DNA of 64,000 nt from Punica granatum (GCF_007655135.1 NC_045127.1:7449001-7513000), one strand, 5' to 3'. Shown: positions 26,085 through 39,226, counted from the first letter of the stretch. Notes: generated from the sequence alone by a model not told the origin. A program made the numbers and translations.

Positions 26085-29000
26085 TCAATTTGTGTTACTG
26101 TATAATTCGATACACCCATCTCTTTTATCCGAACATTCATCCCGTGCTATTTGGGTGTACCATCTGACAATCTTCTGATCTAACTTGTAGTAGTGTTCCA
26201 TTTTGTCCAGAGGCTTCAAGTCCAGGTCGATGAAAAATGCCTGAGAGATGCAGCACACCATGAGATACTATTTTAATAGATAATAGCAATGAAGTCAATG
26301 GCTCAACCACCAAGCAGCCAGCAGGAAGACATCCTAAAATGTTGAATCATAAGGCTAGAAAGATTAACATTAATCAGTATACAATAGCTCGTCTGCAAGA
26401 AAAAACCTCTATTCCCTTGCAAATAGAAAGTTTGATTACCTTGTAATCGAAAAATTGGCCAGTTGATTCCAGGTGTACACTGCTGAATGAAGAATCTGAG
26501 GCAGCCCCTCTTGGTCTAAAGCAGATCATCAAACTACAATCCTTCACAGTGGCAGATATCAGGAAGTCCTTCACGATCTTCAAGCTCTCTTCCAATGAAA
26601 GTGAATGCAAAGAGTTGCGTTTATGGAACCAACCATCTTCCCCTAATTCTTTACAAACTATACAAGGTCGCGACACAATGTTATAATACGCATGAATTGC
26701 TCCTTCAATATTGTAAGTATCGAGTTTCTGGACATCAAGGAGTCGATCCAACACACCAGATTTACGAACTGCCTCTATGATAAGCTCGAGAAATCTTCTC
26801 GTGCGAAGGCCGTCATCCGCCTGAATAATAGACTTGAGTACGTCTTCGAGGTTTTCTCCAATCACTCTAGTAGTGCTATCAGCAGACCCACCCAAGTCAC
26901 CCAAAATGAGGGACCCATCCATGAACACTCGGAAATTGTTCTGGGGAGTATCATAAAGAGCCTTCAAGGCCTTGTACATTCTATCCTTGGATCCAGAAAA
27001 GAGATCTAATGGATCGTAGTCACTTATTTTTGATACCTGAGGATCAGGTGAGAAGAAGCCTTACATAAATGCAACGGAAACATACTCAAGGTGGATTGTG
27101 CCAGTAACTAAGAGGAAAAAAGCTTTTCGATTTGCTTGAGCAACAACAGTTGTTGCTATATAAACTAAATATGAAAAATACCTCTTTGTCATGGAACTTC
27201 AGGGCTTGGTGCATTTTAAACCGAGTTATGCTCCTCTTAATGGCATTTCGCTTTGCAATGTATCTTGAAGATGGAAGGAATCCACATTTGGGCTATTCTT
27301 TTGAAAAACAGAGAACAGATAATAAAATAAGACTAACAATAACAGGAGAGGGGAGATGAATGAATTATAAAAGAAAATGAGGGCAAAAGATAATTTCAAG
27401 ATCCAAAAATCACCTTTATTTCGATAGATATGCATGGCTCGTCGTTCATGATACCTGAAATTGAAGAGGTGCAAATGAGCAACTACACTTACTAGGACGT
27501 TTGTCAGATATTTTGTGTTTAATGAAGCCTAGTTAGTCACTTTAAAAGATCTCACTGTTGGCATTTGACGGCTAACATATTCATCAAAGTCAGATTAGTC
27601 ATTCACATGGGACGGCATATCATAACAGACCACATTAACCAGACAGGTTCGTCATGCAAGTGCACAAACAAAGCAACTGTGTCAGCATCACTGACTTCTA
27701 TGTGTAAGAAAATATACTTAATTTGAACTCATTGCAGGAAAAAGATTGTTTCATTCACTTCAAAGAACTTCTACTCTCAACTTGGTGGAGGAAAACTAAT
27801 AGGCATGCGATGGAGCAGTTGTGCTACTTTCAATCAGGTGGAAGACACTAATCTGGGATTTGTCTTATGACAAAAGAGGGACGACAGATTAGCCAAAATT
27901 TTAGAACAACATCCAAATTACTTGGCCAAAACAGACAAAGAAGAGCTATAAAGCTGCAAATACTCACCGCGAGGAAAACATGAATGATCAGATAGTAGAA
28001 GTGCATGTTTGCAATCTCTATTGACCTTGGCGGCATTGATTCTCCAAACAGGACGTCTACCATTTATATTCTCCTCAACTGCCTCTAGAAACTCCTGTGA
28101 CACAAGAACTTGGATCTGCCAAATGGAAAAGAAGCCATATCTGTTCTTTACTCAATGAATTAGAAGCACACATGCAATAGAAGCTAAACATGTGACCCGG
28201 GAAATTGCATTATCTCACCCTGTTTGATGAATTATCATTTTCTCTAGTTGTACCTTTGACCAGTTATAGAGTCCAAGCGGGAGCCCATTATGAGGATAAC
28301 ATTACTGGGAAATAAAAGCAGCTAAGGGAGAGAAAATACCAAAAGTCGCATATTAGCACACCATACTAAATAGCTTAAATAGCTTTGCACATGTTGCTTC
28401 AGCACTTAAAAGCCCACAGGGATTTCATTCTATAATCAATGATTACATAAGAAAATGCAAACAGTTACTAAATTGAGGCGATCAAATCAAGTCATAAACT
28501 ACTCAGACGTACCCCGGCATCAACATGTTTAGAGCCCAACAGCGGGCTCATCACATGTTCCAAATAAAGCTGCGCTGCCATATCTCTTGTCGGTGATAAT
28601 ACAAGCTCTTTGTGATCTTTCCATAATAGCCGTTCATTTGCAGAAAAAGCTGAACCATGTATGAAATTTGATTCCTTCTCTGGAACTTTTTGTATCCGCA
28701 GAACCTTCCCAGCCTGTATTAAACAACAGAAAAACAAATGACAAAATTTAATATGTCCACTAGGAGGCCTCACCTTCAGTGAGGAAAGAGACATAATTTA
28801 ATAACTGCCACTGCAATCTAAGAATAATTTCAAATTTACACATCAGCCTTTTGTGTCCAATCCAACTCTTCACAGAAGGTTGAAAGTTCCCCAATGACGC
28901 AACCCTCGAAAATGACCAATATTGAGAAAGTCAAGTCTGCGGCTTAAGTTGGTCTGAATGAATTTTGTAGGCTGATATTTTGCCCATGTTGCTGATTCTC

Positions 29001-29786
29001 TTTTTTTTTTGGGTGGAAAAACGGAGGCCGAAGCCCAGTACAAAGGAAATAAAAATTACAGCGGACAAGAACGGGGCATGGAGGCCCCAGCATTATCGCC
29101 ATGTTGGGTATATATCCCCTGAGAATCATATACCATCAATGGGTGGCACCATCACAAATAAAGAAGCGGATAAGGACAGAAAAGCTTCAGCCCGTCAAAG
29201 GCAAAAGTATATCAGTCAAAGAGAAAGATGCGATCAATCGCTTCCATTCTTTATATCCTCTGTGCTTTTTCTTCATTTGCTTAAAGGATGGAATCCTAAC
29301 ATGGCTTAATCCAGGACTTGACATGAGACATCCTAATCTCAGTCAAAACATTAAAAAAAAGTAAATGGTTTCGGTTTCGGAACTTAAATCAAAAACAAAA
29401 ATTACCCATCGCGAGTTCCGGTCCAATTTATAGCTTTGCATGCGCCAACTCGCTTACTCAATATGGATTGCATGTGATGGGAGTGACGAATTTGTACCCT
29501 CCAAGATCGCATTTTTAGCAGTTTCAAGCTCGTACAGATTACACAGTCAACGAAAACATCAAATTCGACCCCTCTGCTTTCGCTTCTCTGCTTCCATACT
29601 AATCAACATGGAGCAACAGCACCAACATTAACACAATCGTGCTAGCCTGAAGCTCGGAGAGAAGAAAGAGGCGAAATTGCTTACGAGGGCAGGAGAGGAT
29701 CCGGTGTAGGCTACGACTATATTGGCAGCTCCTTCGCCTCTGTAAACCCAATCGGCGGCGTCCCTTTCCTCCAGAACCTGGTCCAT
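26085..29786 (-). CDS. IPK1: Inositol-pentakisphosphate 2-kinase (IPK1), seven exons
   Basis: Exons on the minus strand: 29685-29786, 28513-28713, 27968-28115, 27414-27454, 27182-27292, 26440-27036 and 26085-26240, all GT-AG and in frame, giving 451 residues, the length I recall for Arabidopsis IPK1. The enzyme phosphorylates inositol pentakisphosphate at the 2-position to give phytate (InsP6), the main seed phosphate store and a signalling cofactor. Recognised pieces in order: GEGAANIVVAYTG (nucleotide loop), GKVLRIQK (ATP-site lysine region), SIEIKPKCGFLPSS, YDPLDLFSGS, FMDGSLILG, NIEGAIHAYY and FFIDLDLKPLDKM. All reading frames are open, so the gene looks functional. Intron 1 (28714-29684) is the longest. 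The start is the first ATG, with the expected MDQVLEERDAADWVYRG beginning. Confidence 0.95.
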
Positions 29787-29999
29787 CCAACGGCGATCGG
29801 CTCCCCCCGAGCTGCGGCCCTGGGGAGGAATTCTGAGCCGGAGAGGCGCTCAGAATCGGAGTGGGGACAGAAGAAGGAGGGGAGAGGCGGAACCCTAGCT
29901 TCCGGAAAAGGGTCAACTTCAAGGAGCGATCAATTTCGGAAAGAGGTGTCGCCGTTAGCTGCTGAGAGTGTGGGGTTTGAGTTTGAGTCAATCAGCGCA

Positions 30000-31400
30000 G
30001 ACACGGAAGTGGAGAAGAAGCAGAGCAGCGGAGGAGCGGAGGGAGAATAAGCGTAGAGGATCTAAGGTTGGCGAGCTAGCGGGGATCTTCCGTGAATCCG
30101 GCGTATCGTGCGCCGGGCAAGCGGTGGGTTTGTCACATGGTGGTCCCATGATTCTGTTCCCTGGTACACCGTACACCGGGAGTAGGATGTGCATGTGATG
30201 TGCCTGTTCGGTACGTCTACATCTGGGTTTAGATATGCTCTAAGATGATGAAGGCTCATGGTGGAGAAATGGGCAGAGAGTGGAGAAGCAGTAATTTCAG
30301 TTTGCCCCTTCAATTAAGCTGCATTCCCAAAGCGCAACCCGTATTTTGATTTATCTCAATCTGCCTCCTGAAGTTGGAAAACCACCTCAAATTCCCCCGC
30401 AATCCGCATGACTTTCTATTTTTAATGGATTTTGAACTATTTGATCTTGTGCTGCAGATGCAATCATAAATCCGAAGTTAGACTCCGGAATTCATCGGTG
30501 CACTTGATAAAGTAAGAAATTAGATAGTTGAAATCACCGAAAATTGTGTGCACATAATGTCAATAATAAATATTAATAATTTCTCTTTTAGTTGAAGTAT
30601 ATATATATATATATATATTTTGAAGTACATGCATAAGTTCTGTGGATCTATTTCACATGGACAAAACTAACAAAAATTCAAACCCAAGCAGCTAACAATT
30701 ACGTGCTTTAGGCAAATTGAGATGATCTATCAAAGTTTACAACTGAGATTAGATTTAACCAAAGATATGTATGTTGAGACTGGGCCATTTGAAAATTAGC
30801 CCCGAAAATGAAGAAGCCATTTGAGGGGAGAGGATTCATATAGCTTATCATAGTCCCGGAGCACCATGAGCCCAATCAATAAAACACCAGAACTATATCC
30901 TCACTGCATGCGAAATGATCAGAGTAAAAATTATTATTATTTATAACGAAAAGTTTATTCTCCTAATACTCATGGATACCTGACGAGCTCATTGATCCAT
31001 ATAAGTCCTTATGCAAACACGTGTATGGGTGACTTCATCAAGGCCTAGGCAGGCAAGGGGGGATTCGAACATATGATATTGTGAACTACTCACAAAGCGC
31101 ACGCATGTCCTAATCACTTACTTTAACCCTTAATTTATTTTGTTAATATGAAATTGATATTTTTCTATTGCTCTTTTATAGTTGAACAAGGTAATACCTT
31201 AACTCATTGGCAATGTTAATCAGGTTGTAATTAAAAGAGGTGAGTGATAAACAACGGGAGAGAAAGAAAGAAGTAAATAAATAACAAATAAATTGATAAT
31301 TATATATTGGAGAAAGAATAAAGGACGTGTAATAGAGAGGTCAGTGGAGAGAGAGGAGGACGGAGAGGGAGAATAGAAAATAAGATTAGTAGCTAGTTTT
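30000..31400. other. IPK1 upstream region and intergenic DNA
   Basis: The first few hundred bases are GC-richer and include the IPK1 promoter side. The frames at 29968-30313 are unsupported. An AT run lies at 30598-30620. A short GGGGATTCGAAC block near 31070 is tRNA B-box-like but isolated. Confidence 0.4.
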
Positions 31401-31419
31401 TTAAGTATTAACATGAGTT

Positions 31420-31602
31420 TTTTTTTTGCTAACCCGGGGTATCCGGGTTTCGCCCGACTAATCCCCGAGACTCCGTGAACCCCCGGCGGCGCACGGAGCG
31501 GGTAATTACGCCAAAGGCGCTCCGGTGGCCTCAAGGGGATTCGAACCCGAGTCTCGGTGCAAACTTGAGTGCACATTAACCACTAGGCCAAATCCCTTGA
31601 GA
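31420..31602 (-). mobile_element. tRNA-derived SINE with 19-bp target-site duplication
   Basis: On the minus strand the element begins TCAAGGGATTTGGCCTAGTGG, giving an RNA polymerase III A box (TGGCCTAGTGG), followed by a B box GGTTCGAATCC (plus-strand complement near 31540-31552). It ends in a run of A (T run on plus at 31420-31427). It is flanked by perfect 19-bp direct repeats ttaagtattaacatgagtt at 31401-31419 and 31603-31621. Internal promoter, A tail and long target-site duplication together define a retroposed SINE. The perfect duplication suggests a fairly recent insertion. Confidence 0.88.
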
Positions 31603-31611
31603 TTAAGTATT

Positions 31612-31792
31612 AACATGAGTTGGTTCAAACAATTTGGTGTTTATTCCGTTTAAGTAAAGTCTCGAATTTGAGTTCTTATGAATTTAAAAAATTCATACCG
31701 TGAGAGTTTTATCTCTTAGTGAGCTAATCATGCTCGACTGAATTAATCGATGCTCAATTGGCCTTGCAGATATCAGAATTCACACTAAAAAA
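31612..31792 (+). mobile_element. Dispersed SINE-like repeat, copy A
   Basis: Shares an ordered set of blocks with 39044-39226 and 57786-57972: TTGGTTCAAACAATTTGG-like head, TTCCGTTTAAGTAAAGT, GAGAGTTTTA.C.CTTAG, then a GATATCAGAATTCACAC-like tail ending in A-rich sequence. The head resembles a tRNA A box and GAATTTGAGTTC a decayed B box, so a tRNA-derived SINE family is likely. The neighbouring SINE (31420-31602) inserted into the first bases of this copy. Confidence 0.6.
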
Positions 31793-32021
31793 GCTAGTTT
31801 TTCTAAGTGATTTTATCATTTTAATCTCATACTAGTCCGCTTACCCGAGCATTATTAAGAGTTTTTCTATTTATAAATTTTAATTAATATTTTATGTGAT
31901 ATAAATTAGAAATATAATAATCTGATAGCTTGCATCACATTTATTTCATTGTTTGATGAGACTATTTGGATTTTCAAGAAATTGATACTTGAGAAAATGT
32001 AAAATCATCTAATAACGTCTA

Positions 32022-33494
32022 TCTATATATTAATAAAGAACGTAAATTGGAAATTAATCGTGAGCTAAGGAATTATTTTTGGAAACTTTTCATCGCTTGA
32101 ATTGAGAACTTTTAAAAGCTCATCATCGCTTTTAGAAGCTCCTTATTGCTCGAATTAGAAACTTTTGGAAGTTTTTCATCGCTTGAATGGGGCTCTCGTA
32201 AAGGTATTTTAAATTACTGCATATACATAGATAGATTAGTGGCTCCTATTAATCAATATATATCTAATAAGCGTAATTAAAAAAAAAAGCGCGACTATAA
32301 GGGTCTCTATATAGTATATATTACAGTGGGCCCATTGTGCCTCGGAGATGTCGTCATTGTTTTCTTGGTGAAAGACATGATCGTTTATTCTCATTAAGAA
32401 TCTGGAACATTCTTGTTTGGTGATAAATTATTTTCCATAGACCCCATTAAAAAAAAATGATGGCTGTAACTCACGTAACGTAACATGCAGGTGGGTGGAT
32501 TACACAAAACTTAATCTATATATCTATATAAAATAATAAAAATCGAAACAACGTCCTAGGATGGATCACGTATAACAAAGCATGACTCTGGTTGTAAGAC
32601 TTTTTAAGTCACGACCTATAAATACGTGACACTTGGCGTGTTGCCGTATTTCCACCTCAGTTAGATCTAAATGACGTAAATCCATGAAAAATCATAAGCC
32701 CTATATTTATAATTACATTTATAATAGATGGAATTTTATTATTAAAAGCTTAATACAGAGTTGTGCAGAAAGAACTTTTTTTTTTGGCTCTACGGTCTCT
32801 AACATGAAGGAAATTTGAGTATACTAGTTCTTCCTCAACTACCTTCAATAGAAATCACAAAGTTGTTATCTTGGATTCATAAGGCCGCCTATCGACTACA
32901 GACCAAATGTTTAGTTCGGACAGCAGATGAACTTTATTTTTTTTAGAGAAGATATAATAGTATAATACATGGAGTTTAGTATATTATTCATTGTTATTTC
33001 TTGTTGTAATGAATGAATTAATAATATTCTTTGAGGGATTTTTGAAATAGAGAGAGTTGTTTTATCTTTTTATTCTTCCAATTAGAGTGAGTTGAGTATT
33101 GAGATCTCTCAACACTTCGAGGAAGTAGATACGCATGCGTAAAATTGCTATGCATAAGTAAAATAAATAAAAAATCATTTTTATAGAAATTATAATGAAA
33201 GAATATATAATATTAATTTTATTAACAGCTTGCGCATACCCTTGCGTCTATAAATTTATTATTGATGAGGCATTCCTTATTGTATGCTATTTTTTTTGTC
33301 AAAAGTTTGTTTCTTATTCACTAGCTCTTCTTATACTTAACATTTTCATAACTTCTTCTACGATGATTATTATCTGTATTTATTATTATTATGATTAAGT
33401 CAAATAAGATGTAAATAATAATTATTAAGCCAAATGGGATAATTATTGGGGAGATTATTATTATTATTACTGCTGCTGTTATTGTTAGGTCAAA
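32022..33494. other. AT-rich repeat region with Helitron-like 5' starts
   Basis: Sequences starting TCTATATATTAATAAAG (32023) and TCTATATAAAATAATAAAAA (32523), each preceded by A, resemble the 5' end of the complete element at 33495. No matching 3' ends were identified, so only fragments are supported. No gene is seen. Confidence 0.35.
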
Positions 33495-33965
33495 TCTATC
33501 TATCCATATAAAATATACAAAAGTCGGAACAAATCTCCAAATTGTGCCACGTAAGATAAATGAGGCCTTATATTGAGTAACTCTTCGTATCTTAACCAAT
33601 TAATGAATAATATTTTGGCTTAAAATGGATATGACACGTTTTAAATTATTAAAGAAAGAAGTAAAATCTAACCAATTTAGTTTAGATGACCTTTGGAATT
33701 TTTTTTAAATCTTTATAAATGCCAGTCTCATAGAAATTCCGAAGGAAAGTAGATAAAAAAAAATATTAAGAAGCATTTAAAGAGTTGATCAACAAGGTAA
33801 AAAGTTGGAAAAATTAAAAATCAACAAACATTTTTAACTAATAATTTCACGAGGTAAGAAGCTGATTAATAAGGGAAACAGTTGAAAAAAAATTAAAAAT
33901 TAACACAATTTTTTAACTGATAATTTTTAACACTAGTTTGCGCAGAACGCACGTCAATTGCCTAG
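33495..33965 (+). mobile_element. Non-autonomous Helitron, 471 bp
   Basis: The 5' end is A|TCTATCTATCC at 33495. The 3' end is a TGCG-CAGAA-CGCA hairpin (33939-33951), a 10-bp spacer and CTAG|T (33962-33965). TC start, hairpin about 10 bases before CTRR, and insertion between A and T are the defining Helitron features. It codes for nothing. Confidence 0.65.
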
Positions 33966-34005
33966 TTATTTGTAGTTGTTTTACTTGATATTTATCAATA
34001 ACAGT

Positions 34006-34246
34006 TGATTCATGTGGTTTGACGGTTGTTCCTCTTAAATAATATCTTGGATTCGAGTTTTGTAATAAAGAAAATTCTTAATTGGGAGAACTTCACTTTT
34101 CATGGGATTTTCCGATTGTTCCTCTTAAATAAAATATAATATTTGATTTGGAGAATTTTATCATTTAATGAGCCGACTTAATTCAAATTGAATTAGTCGA
34201 AACTTGTTAGAATTTCGAATATCAGTATATACGCTAAAATAAATAG
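34006..34246 (+). mobile_element. Dispersed SINE-like repeat, copy E (internally duplicated)
   Basis: The head (GTTGATTCATGTGGTTTGACGG), middle (TTGTTCCTCTTAAATAA twice) and tail (ATTTCGAATATCAGTATATAC) follow the same order as copies A, B and C. The middle is duplicated, which makes it about 60 bp longer than the others. It is strongly diverged. Confidence 0.45.
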
Positions 34247-35461
34247 ATTTAGTTGATATTTGATTAGAGTTGATTGTTCACTTCTCTTTTCCTGTTTTTA
34301 CTCTGTGGTCGATCACTAAAATAACTACTCGTGATTGTCAATCATCACGTGCACTTTTCCCTGAGAGGGGAGAGGGATTGCCCCCTAAATTTGCAAATTT
34401 TAATTAATTAAGTGGGTAGAAGTTTTTAAGCTAAAAATGAATGTGATAACACATAATAAGGTTGAATTTTGATTATTGATAAAGATTTATCATTGCCACC
34501 TCCGCGTTTTTAAAAAGTTGAAAACTTTTAAATAGCGAAAAAAAATTTACTTTTCTATTGTAGAAATTCTTGCTCATAAAATTCATCGAGAATTGATATA
34601 TATATTCCTTCTTAAATATGTTAAATTTATTGTGTCATTCTTATTCAGCAAACATAAGTATCGTACATCAAGATTGTCCCCATGAAATTTCTGACTCCAT
34701 CCCCGGACAAGTGTAGACTTTCAGTTCCGATTTGTCACTTTTCCGCATTATCAAGTTGACTGTTGTCGAAGTTGGGCCACGTTTTTTTATCCTCTAAACA
34801 GAACATGGACCATAAACAGCCCATGTTCAGGCCCATATGTGTGGCCCAATAAGGCAAGAGCATGGCATAATAATAGATAATACGAGCAGCTCAGTCCCCA
34901 AACTCCTTCCTCTTCCTCTTCTTAATTTTTTATTTTTCGATCGAAAATGGGTCGAAACCAAAGTTACATTAAATTAAACGATACAAAGACAAAGAAATGA
35001 ACTCCCAAAATATCACTGAGCAACAAATGACCAAGACCACTGGAAAGAACTTCAAGAACATGACCCTTAGATAATCAATATTCCCTGTTTATTTGAAAAA
35101 AATCTAGTATACAATCAATGTAATATGCAATCACTTCGATCTTTTTCTTTTTTGTCTCCCAGCACTTTGACCGTTAGATAATTAATTAATTTTTTTTTCA
35201 TTGTATACCTTGGTTGGTATCTCTTTATTTGTGAATGGGAGTTCTTGTTCTGCCTGATCATTGAATTGAATATTGGAAGATACCAAATAAATTGGGTTCA
35301 AAAAATTTCAAATAAAGAGAACTCTCTGTAAACAAATATTGGAAGATATGTACCAAATAATAACTAAATCGGGTTCAAAAAATTTTAAAGATATAATATG
35401 TTTAACTGATTTTATTTTGAGATATTCTATTTCTTAATAAACTAAATATAATCAAAGAGAA

Positions 35462-35628
35462 TATAGCGCAGTGTCGTACACTCTTACCTTGTAACAAAGA
35501 GATTTCAGGTTCGATACCTAGGTGAAACTAATCGTGCCCCTTTATTTGATTTTTAGAATTTTTATTTTATTTAACTAGACCCGTGTGCCTTCCTGGTAAC
35601 AAAAAAAGAAAAAAAGAAAAAAAAAAGA
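35462..35628 (+). mobile_element. Possible tRNA-derived SINE
   Basis: TATAGCGCAGTGTCGTACAC resembles an A box, and about 35 bp later GGTTCGATACC matches the B-box consensus. The sequence ends in a long A-rich tail (about 35600-35628). Flanking direct repeats are not clear, so this is tentative. Confidence 0.45.
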
Positions 35629-35787
35629 CATATCTTTAACAATACTATAGACTTCTTCTTTTTCTGCCCTAATTCAATCTGTAATTATTTTCTAAACTCC
35701 AAATCAGCATCAACAAAAAGCAAAAAACTGATGGCAAAAAAAAAATATATATATATAAGGAAAGAAACCGGCCTCCCATTCACAAAT

Positions 35788-35823
35788 AAATAAATAAATA
35801 AATAAATAAATAAGTAAATAAAT
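35788..35823. repeat. (AAAT)n microsatellite
   Basis: A tandem AAAT/AAATA run, continuing imperfectly to about 35850. Confidence 0.85.
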
Positions 35824-36225
35824 AAACAAACATAAATATAAATATAAATAATTTGGGCACGTTTTTTTCTATCTCGATGTTCAAACTTCAAAGTCAAGCA
35901 GCAACGCAAGGACGGCACCAAGAACTACTGTTCGACAGAAGATCTCGTGAAAAGGCAATATATACGTGGAATACACAGTTCGCCGGAAAACATCTTTTTC
36001 TCTGTAGGCTTTTTGATTGATGATGAGTGCGGTACAAATGGCGGTCACCAACCATCATAGGGACAAACAATGTACGAGGTAAGAGAGGACAGCCACAATT
36101 TTATAACAGATATAAAAATAAAAATTGACTAAACTCCGTGGATTCCTAATCTCCACGATCTCATGATAAAAATCTATTATATGTCCTCCTTAGAAGTGAT
36201 CAATTCCGACTTTCTATGATCATTA

Positions 36226-36458
36226 GAGTGCGTTTGGTACGTAAAAATCTATCCACATTTTTAGAAATGTGAATTATTTTCTTAGAATTTACCAAATTCT
36301 CACGTTTGATTGGGTCATGATAATATATATTCTCACATTCACATTCTCACATGAGTGGTGATATAAATTTTCACCGGATGATGAGAACATGGATTCTCAC
36401 TTTGGTGGGAATGGAGATTGCTAATAATCACTTTACCAATAAACTACCGAAGACACTC
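36226..36458. mobile_element. Candidate MITE with decayed terminal inverted repeats
   Basis: The left end GAGTGCGTTTGGTACG resembles the inverted right end GAGTGTCTTCGGTAG. The interior has repeated ATTCTCAC-type blocks and no coding capacity. GTTTGG-type ends suggest a Tourist/Harbinger-like origin, but the repeats are imperfect. Confidence 0.4.
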
Positions 36459-38782
36459 CTACATCAATTTTAAACACGTAACAGAGCGATTGGATAAGCA
36501 CCAATGCTCGTGCAGGAGGCCTTTCCTATGCCCACTGTACCGGTCACTAGAGCATCTTGCTTATACCTTTGATAATACACATTTCCTCCGTGCCCATGAT
36601 TAATGCCAGAATCGTTAGCGAGATGTTTTATGCTCAACTGATTTTAGCGGAATTTTTAAATTTTAGAATCACTAGCAAGATATAGTGCATGATGCACGCT
36701 CTCGCCTAATAATTTAAAAAAACTGATTTGATCGTAGAACCGATCAGTAACCCTCTTTTAGTCACATCATCCTAATGGGAATACATAATAAAAATATATA
36801 TTTTAAGGTTTCATGCTCTCCACTCTTCTCACTTACCAAAAAAAAGAGAGGACAATTTAGAGAGAGGTATCATTAAATAAATAAGGAAAAAATCTGAAAA
36901 GTGTTTCTATTCCTTTTAATCATCTTTCGGTTTTTCTTTCAAATGAAGTCCATAAATGATAAAGGGCTAGATAGCGAAAAAGAAATAAAGGGGCACAATG
37001 AATTTTATTGGTGGACATCAAATTTAGAATTTCTTATTCAATATATATATTTTCCGGTGAAACCACGGTAGTTTCACTTTCATCCTAATATTATGTACAC
37101 ATATATAATATATTGTGCCCTATATGAACATAATCTCCATAAAACTTACCTATATAAAGTTAAGATTCGATGCTATAAATGATGTGTCAAAGGAGTTTGA
37201 ATTTAGTAAAAGCAGAAGACCACCACCTTTTTAATGTGGAAAATATATATTTGACAGTGAACAGCACATGATGTGACATACAAATGATACCGTAAATTTA
37301 TCGTAATATATAATTATTTTGAAATATTAGATACTTTATGGATATTACGTAAACAAATTTAAGCCAGAAAAGATATACGTGATTCATAGCCAAACGTGGG
37401 CTTTTCACTAGCGATTGTCAAAATGAGAAAGAAGTGTAAAACATGCCTGGTTCGATTCCCACCCAAAGGGTGTAACGACAAACCCAGAGCTGAACTGTCG
37501 ATGTCGAATTTGGTTCTGTCCCAGAAGGACTTTCATGGCTAACGTTGTATAAGAAGATATATATTGCGAGTGCATTATTTAGGAAAATAATAATAATAAT
37601 AATAATAATATTGTGTGTGCATTATTGAAGCCCTAATTAAGTGCCGATTTTTGGGGTTTTCCTTTTGTCTTTTTCGCCTTTCCTTGCATGGACGATGGAC
37701 CAGCTCTCCATAAAGTTTTGCTAAATAGTACTTTTTTTCCCTCAATAAATAGTACTCAGATGTCTCGTACGTATTGCAAGTTAATTGCTTGTATTTTTTA
37801 CAGGAAATTATTTGATTTAAAATAGTTTACTTTTTATCTACATAATTTACTCATGTTATAAGTAAATTATTTGAAATTTTTACAAGCAAATTCATGAGTA
37901 TATTATACATACATTTTAGTTATATGTCTCAAAATTTCGAGTACTTAGATGCTTCCGCTAGAGTGCAAAGATATACAGGTCCACCATCTCGATCAAACTC
38001 GAACTGCACAGTACTATTTCTGTGAATATATCCTTATAGTGAGAAACACTGGCGTTAATCGATCACACTTTGTTTTATGTGCTATGAGATTGACGTCCGA
38101 TAGACGTCGGTCCAACTTCTTGTGTGGTACCTTAAACTATATACGTATGTAAGCTAAGGCTGTGGGGCGACTCTATATCCTTAACCTTGTCACATCTGTG
38201 TGGACATTTCTCCCTGCAAGTATCAAGTGGCTGTGGCCCATTTACAGTACAATTAGAAATTCAATGTCGGTTTGAAATTCGACGCACTTCCATACACGGA
38301 AGTCTTAGTTCTCAGGGCAAAGTGACCGTTCATATATGATATGAACATATATACGAGCATCGTGCATATTGATTCGTATACGAGCTAATAGTTGAGGGCT
38401 CAAATGGAGGACAAGCGGCAGAGGCGGTATGCCATGAAATACATAAACAAGTTATGGATGTTCACGACATCACCAGAAAGAGATCTAATCCAGGCAAACT
38501 GAGCATAGGTATTGGACTCCATGAAGGAAAAGAATTGCAATGGCTTCCACACGTATATATATTCCCTTTCTAATAAGCGTGACAACGTGCTGCCGCCGTC
38601 CAGTCATGACCGGGAATGCTATACAAGCATTACTCAATAAGGCGTCGCTCCGTCCCATTTCCCCGAGCTAGCTTGATGCGGGAGTAGAATAATATAGTCT
38701 CATACTTATCAAGTTTGGAGCCCCATCCCTTTTATAAACCTTTTTTTTTTTTTCGGTTATCCATTTAGAAACCATATTTGAC

Positions 38783-38818
<36 letters not shown>

Positions 38819-39043
38819 AAAATATATTCTCAAGTTGATTATGTGAACCAAACATTCTTAAGTTACTTAGGAAGGCCTGACATGCCAAAGAAGGAAAATG
38901 TTCAACTTTTTTTCCGCTCGTCTGAGAAGAGGAGGCAATAGAGGTCGCTAATTATCATCTCTATCGGCCTGTCAAGTCTTTCTCACACGTGACCAATTTA
39001 AGGTTATCAATATGTCATAGTTAAAATTATAACTGATGTTAGT
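36459..39043. other. Intergenic DNA, no gene seen
   Basis: AT-rich, with an (AAT)n run at about 37588-37610 and (AT)n at about 38788-38816. Short frames at 37949-38152 and 38400-38585 have no recognisable domain. Confidence 0.45.
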
Positions 39044-39226
39044 AACGTGGGTTGATTCAAGCGGTTCAGCGCTTGTTTCACTTAAGTAAGGTTTCGGATT
39101 CGGGTTATTGTGAATGCTAAAAATTGACGTTGTGAGAGCTTTACCCCTTAGTGGGCTGACCCGACTCTACTAAATTAGTGGGGATCCAATTGGACTTCTA
39201 GATATCAGGGTTCATACTGAAAAAAT
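39044..39226 (+). mobile_element. Dispersed SINE-like repeat, copy B
   Basis: The best preserved head: GGGTTGATTCAAGCGGTTC, followed by CACTTAAGTAAGGTTTCGG, GAGAGCTTTACCCCTTAGTG and GATATCAGGGTTCATACTG. Order and spacing match copies A and C. No target-site duplication could be defined. Confidence 0.6.

Larger units (their letters stand above)
34250..36225. other. Intergenic DNA, no gene seen
   Basis: AT-rich sequence with a possible SINE (35462-35628) and an AAAT-type repeat at about 35788-35823. No coding frame with a recognisable domain. Confidence 0.4.

Noticed and set aside
29968..30313. Frames upstream of IPK1
   Set aside because: No recognisable domain; GC-richer promoter DNA gives long chance frames.
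37440..37500. CTGGTTCGATTCCCACCC, tRNA B-box-like sequence
   Set aside because: No acceptor stem or A box at the right distance, so not called as a tRNA or SINE.
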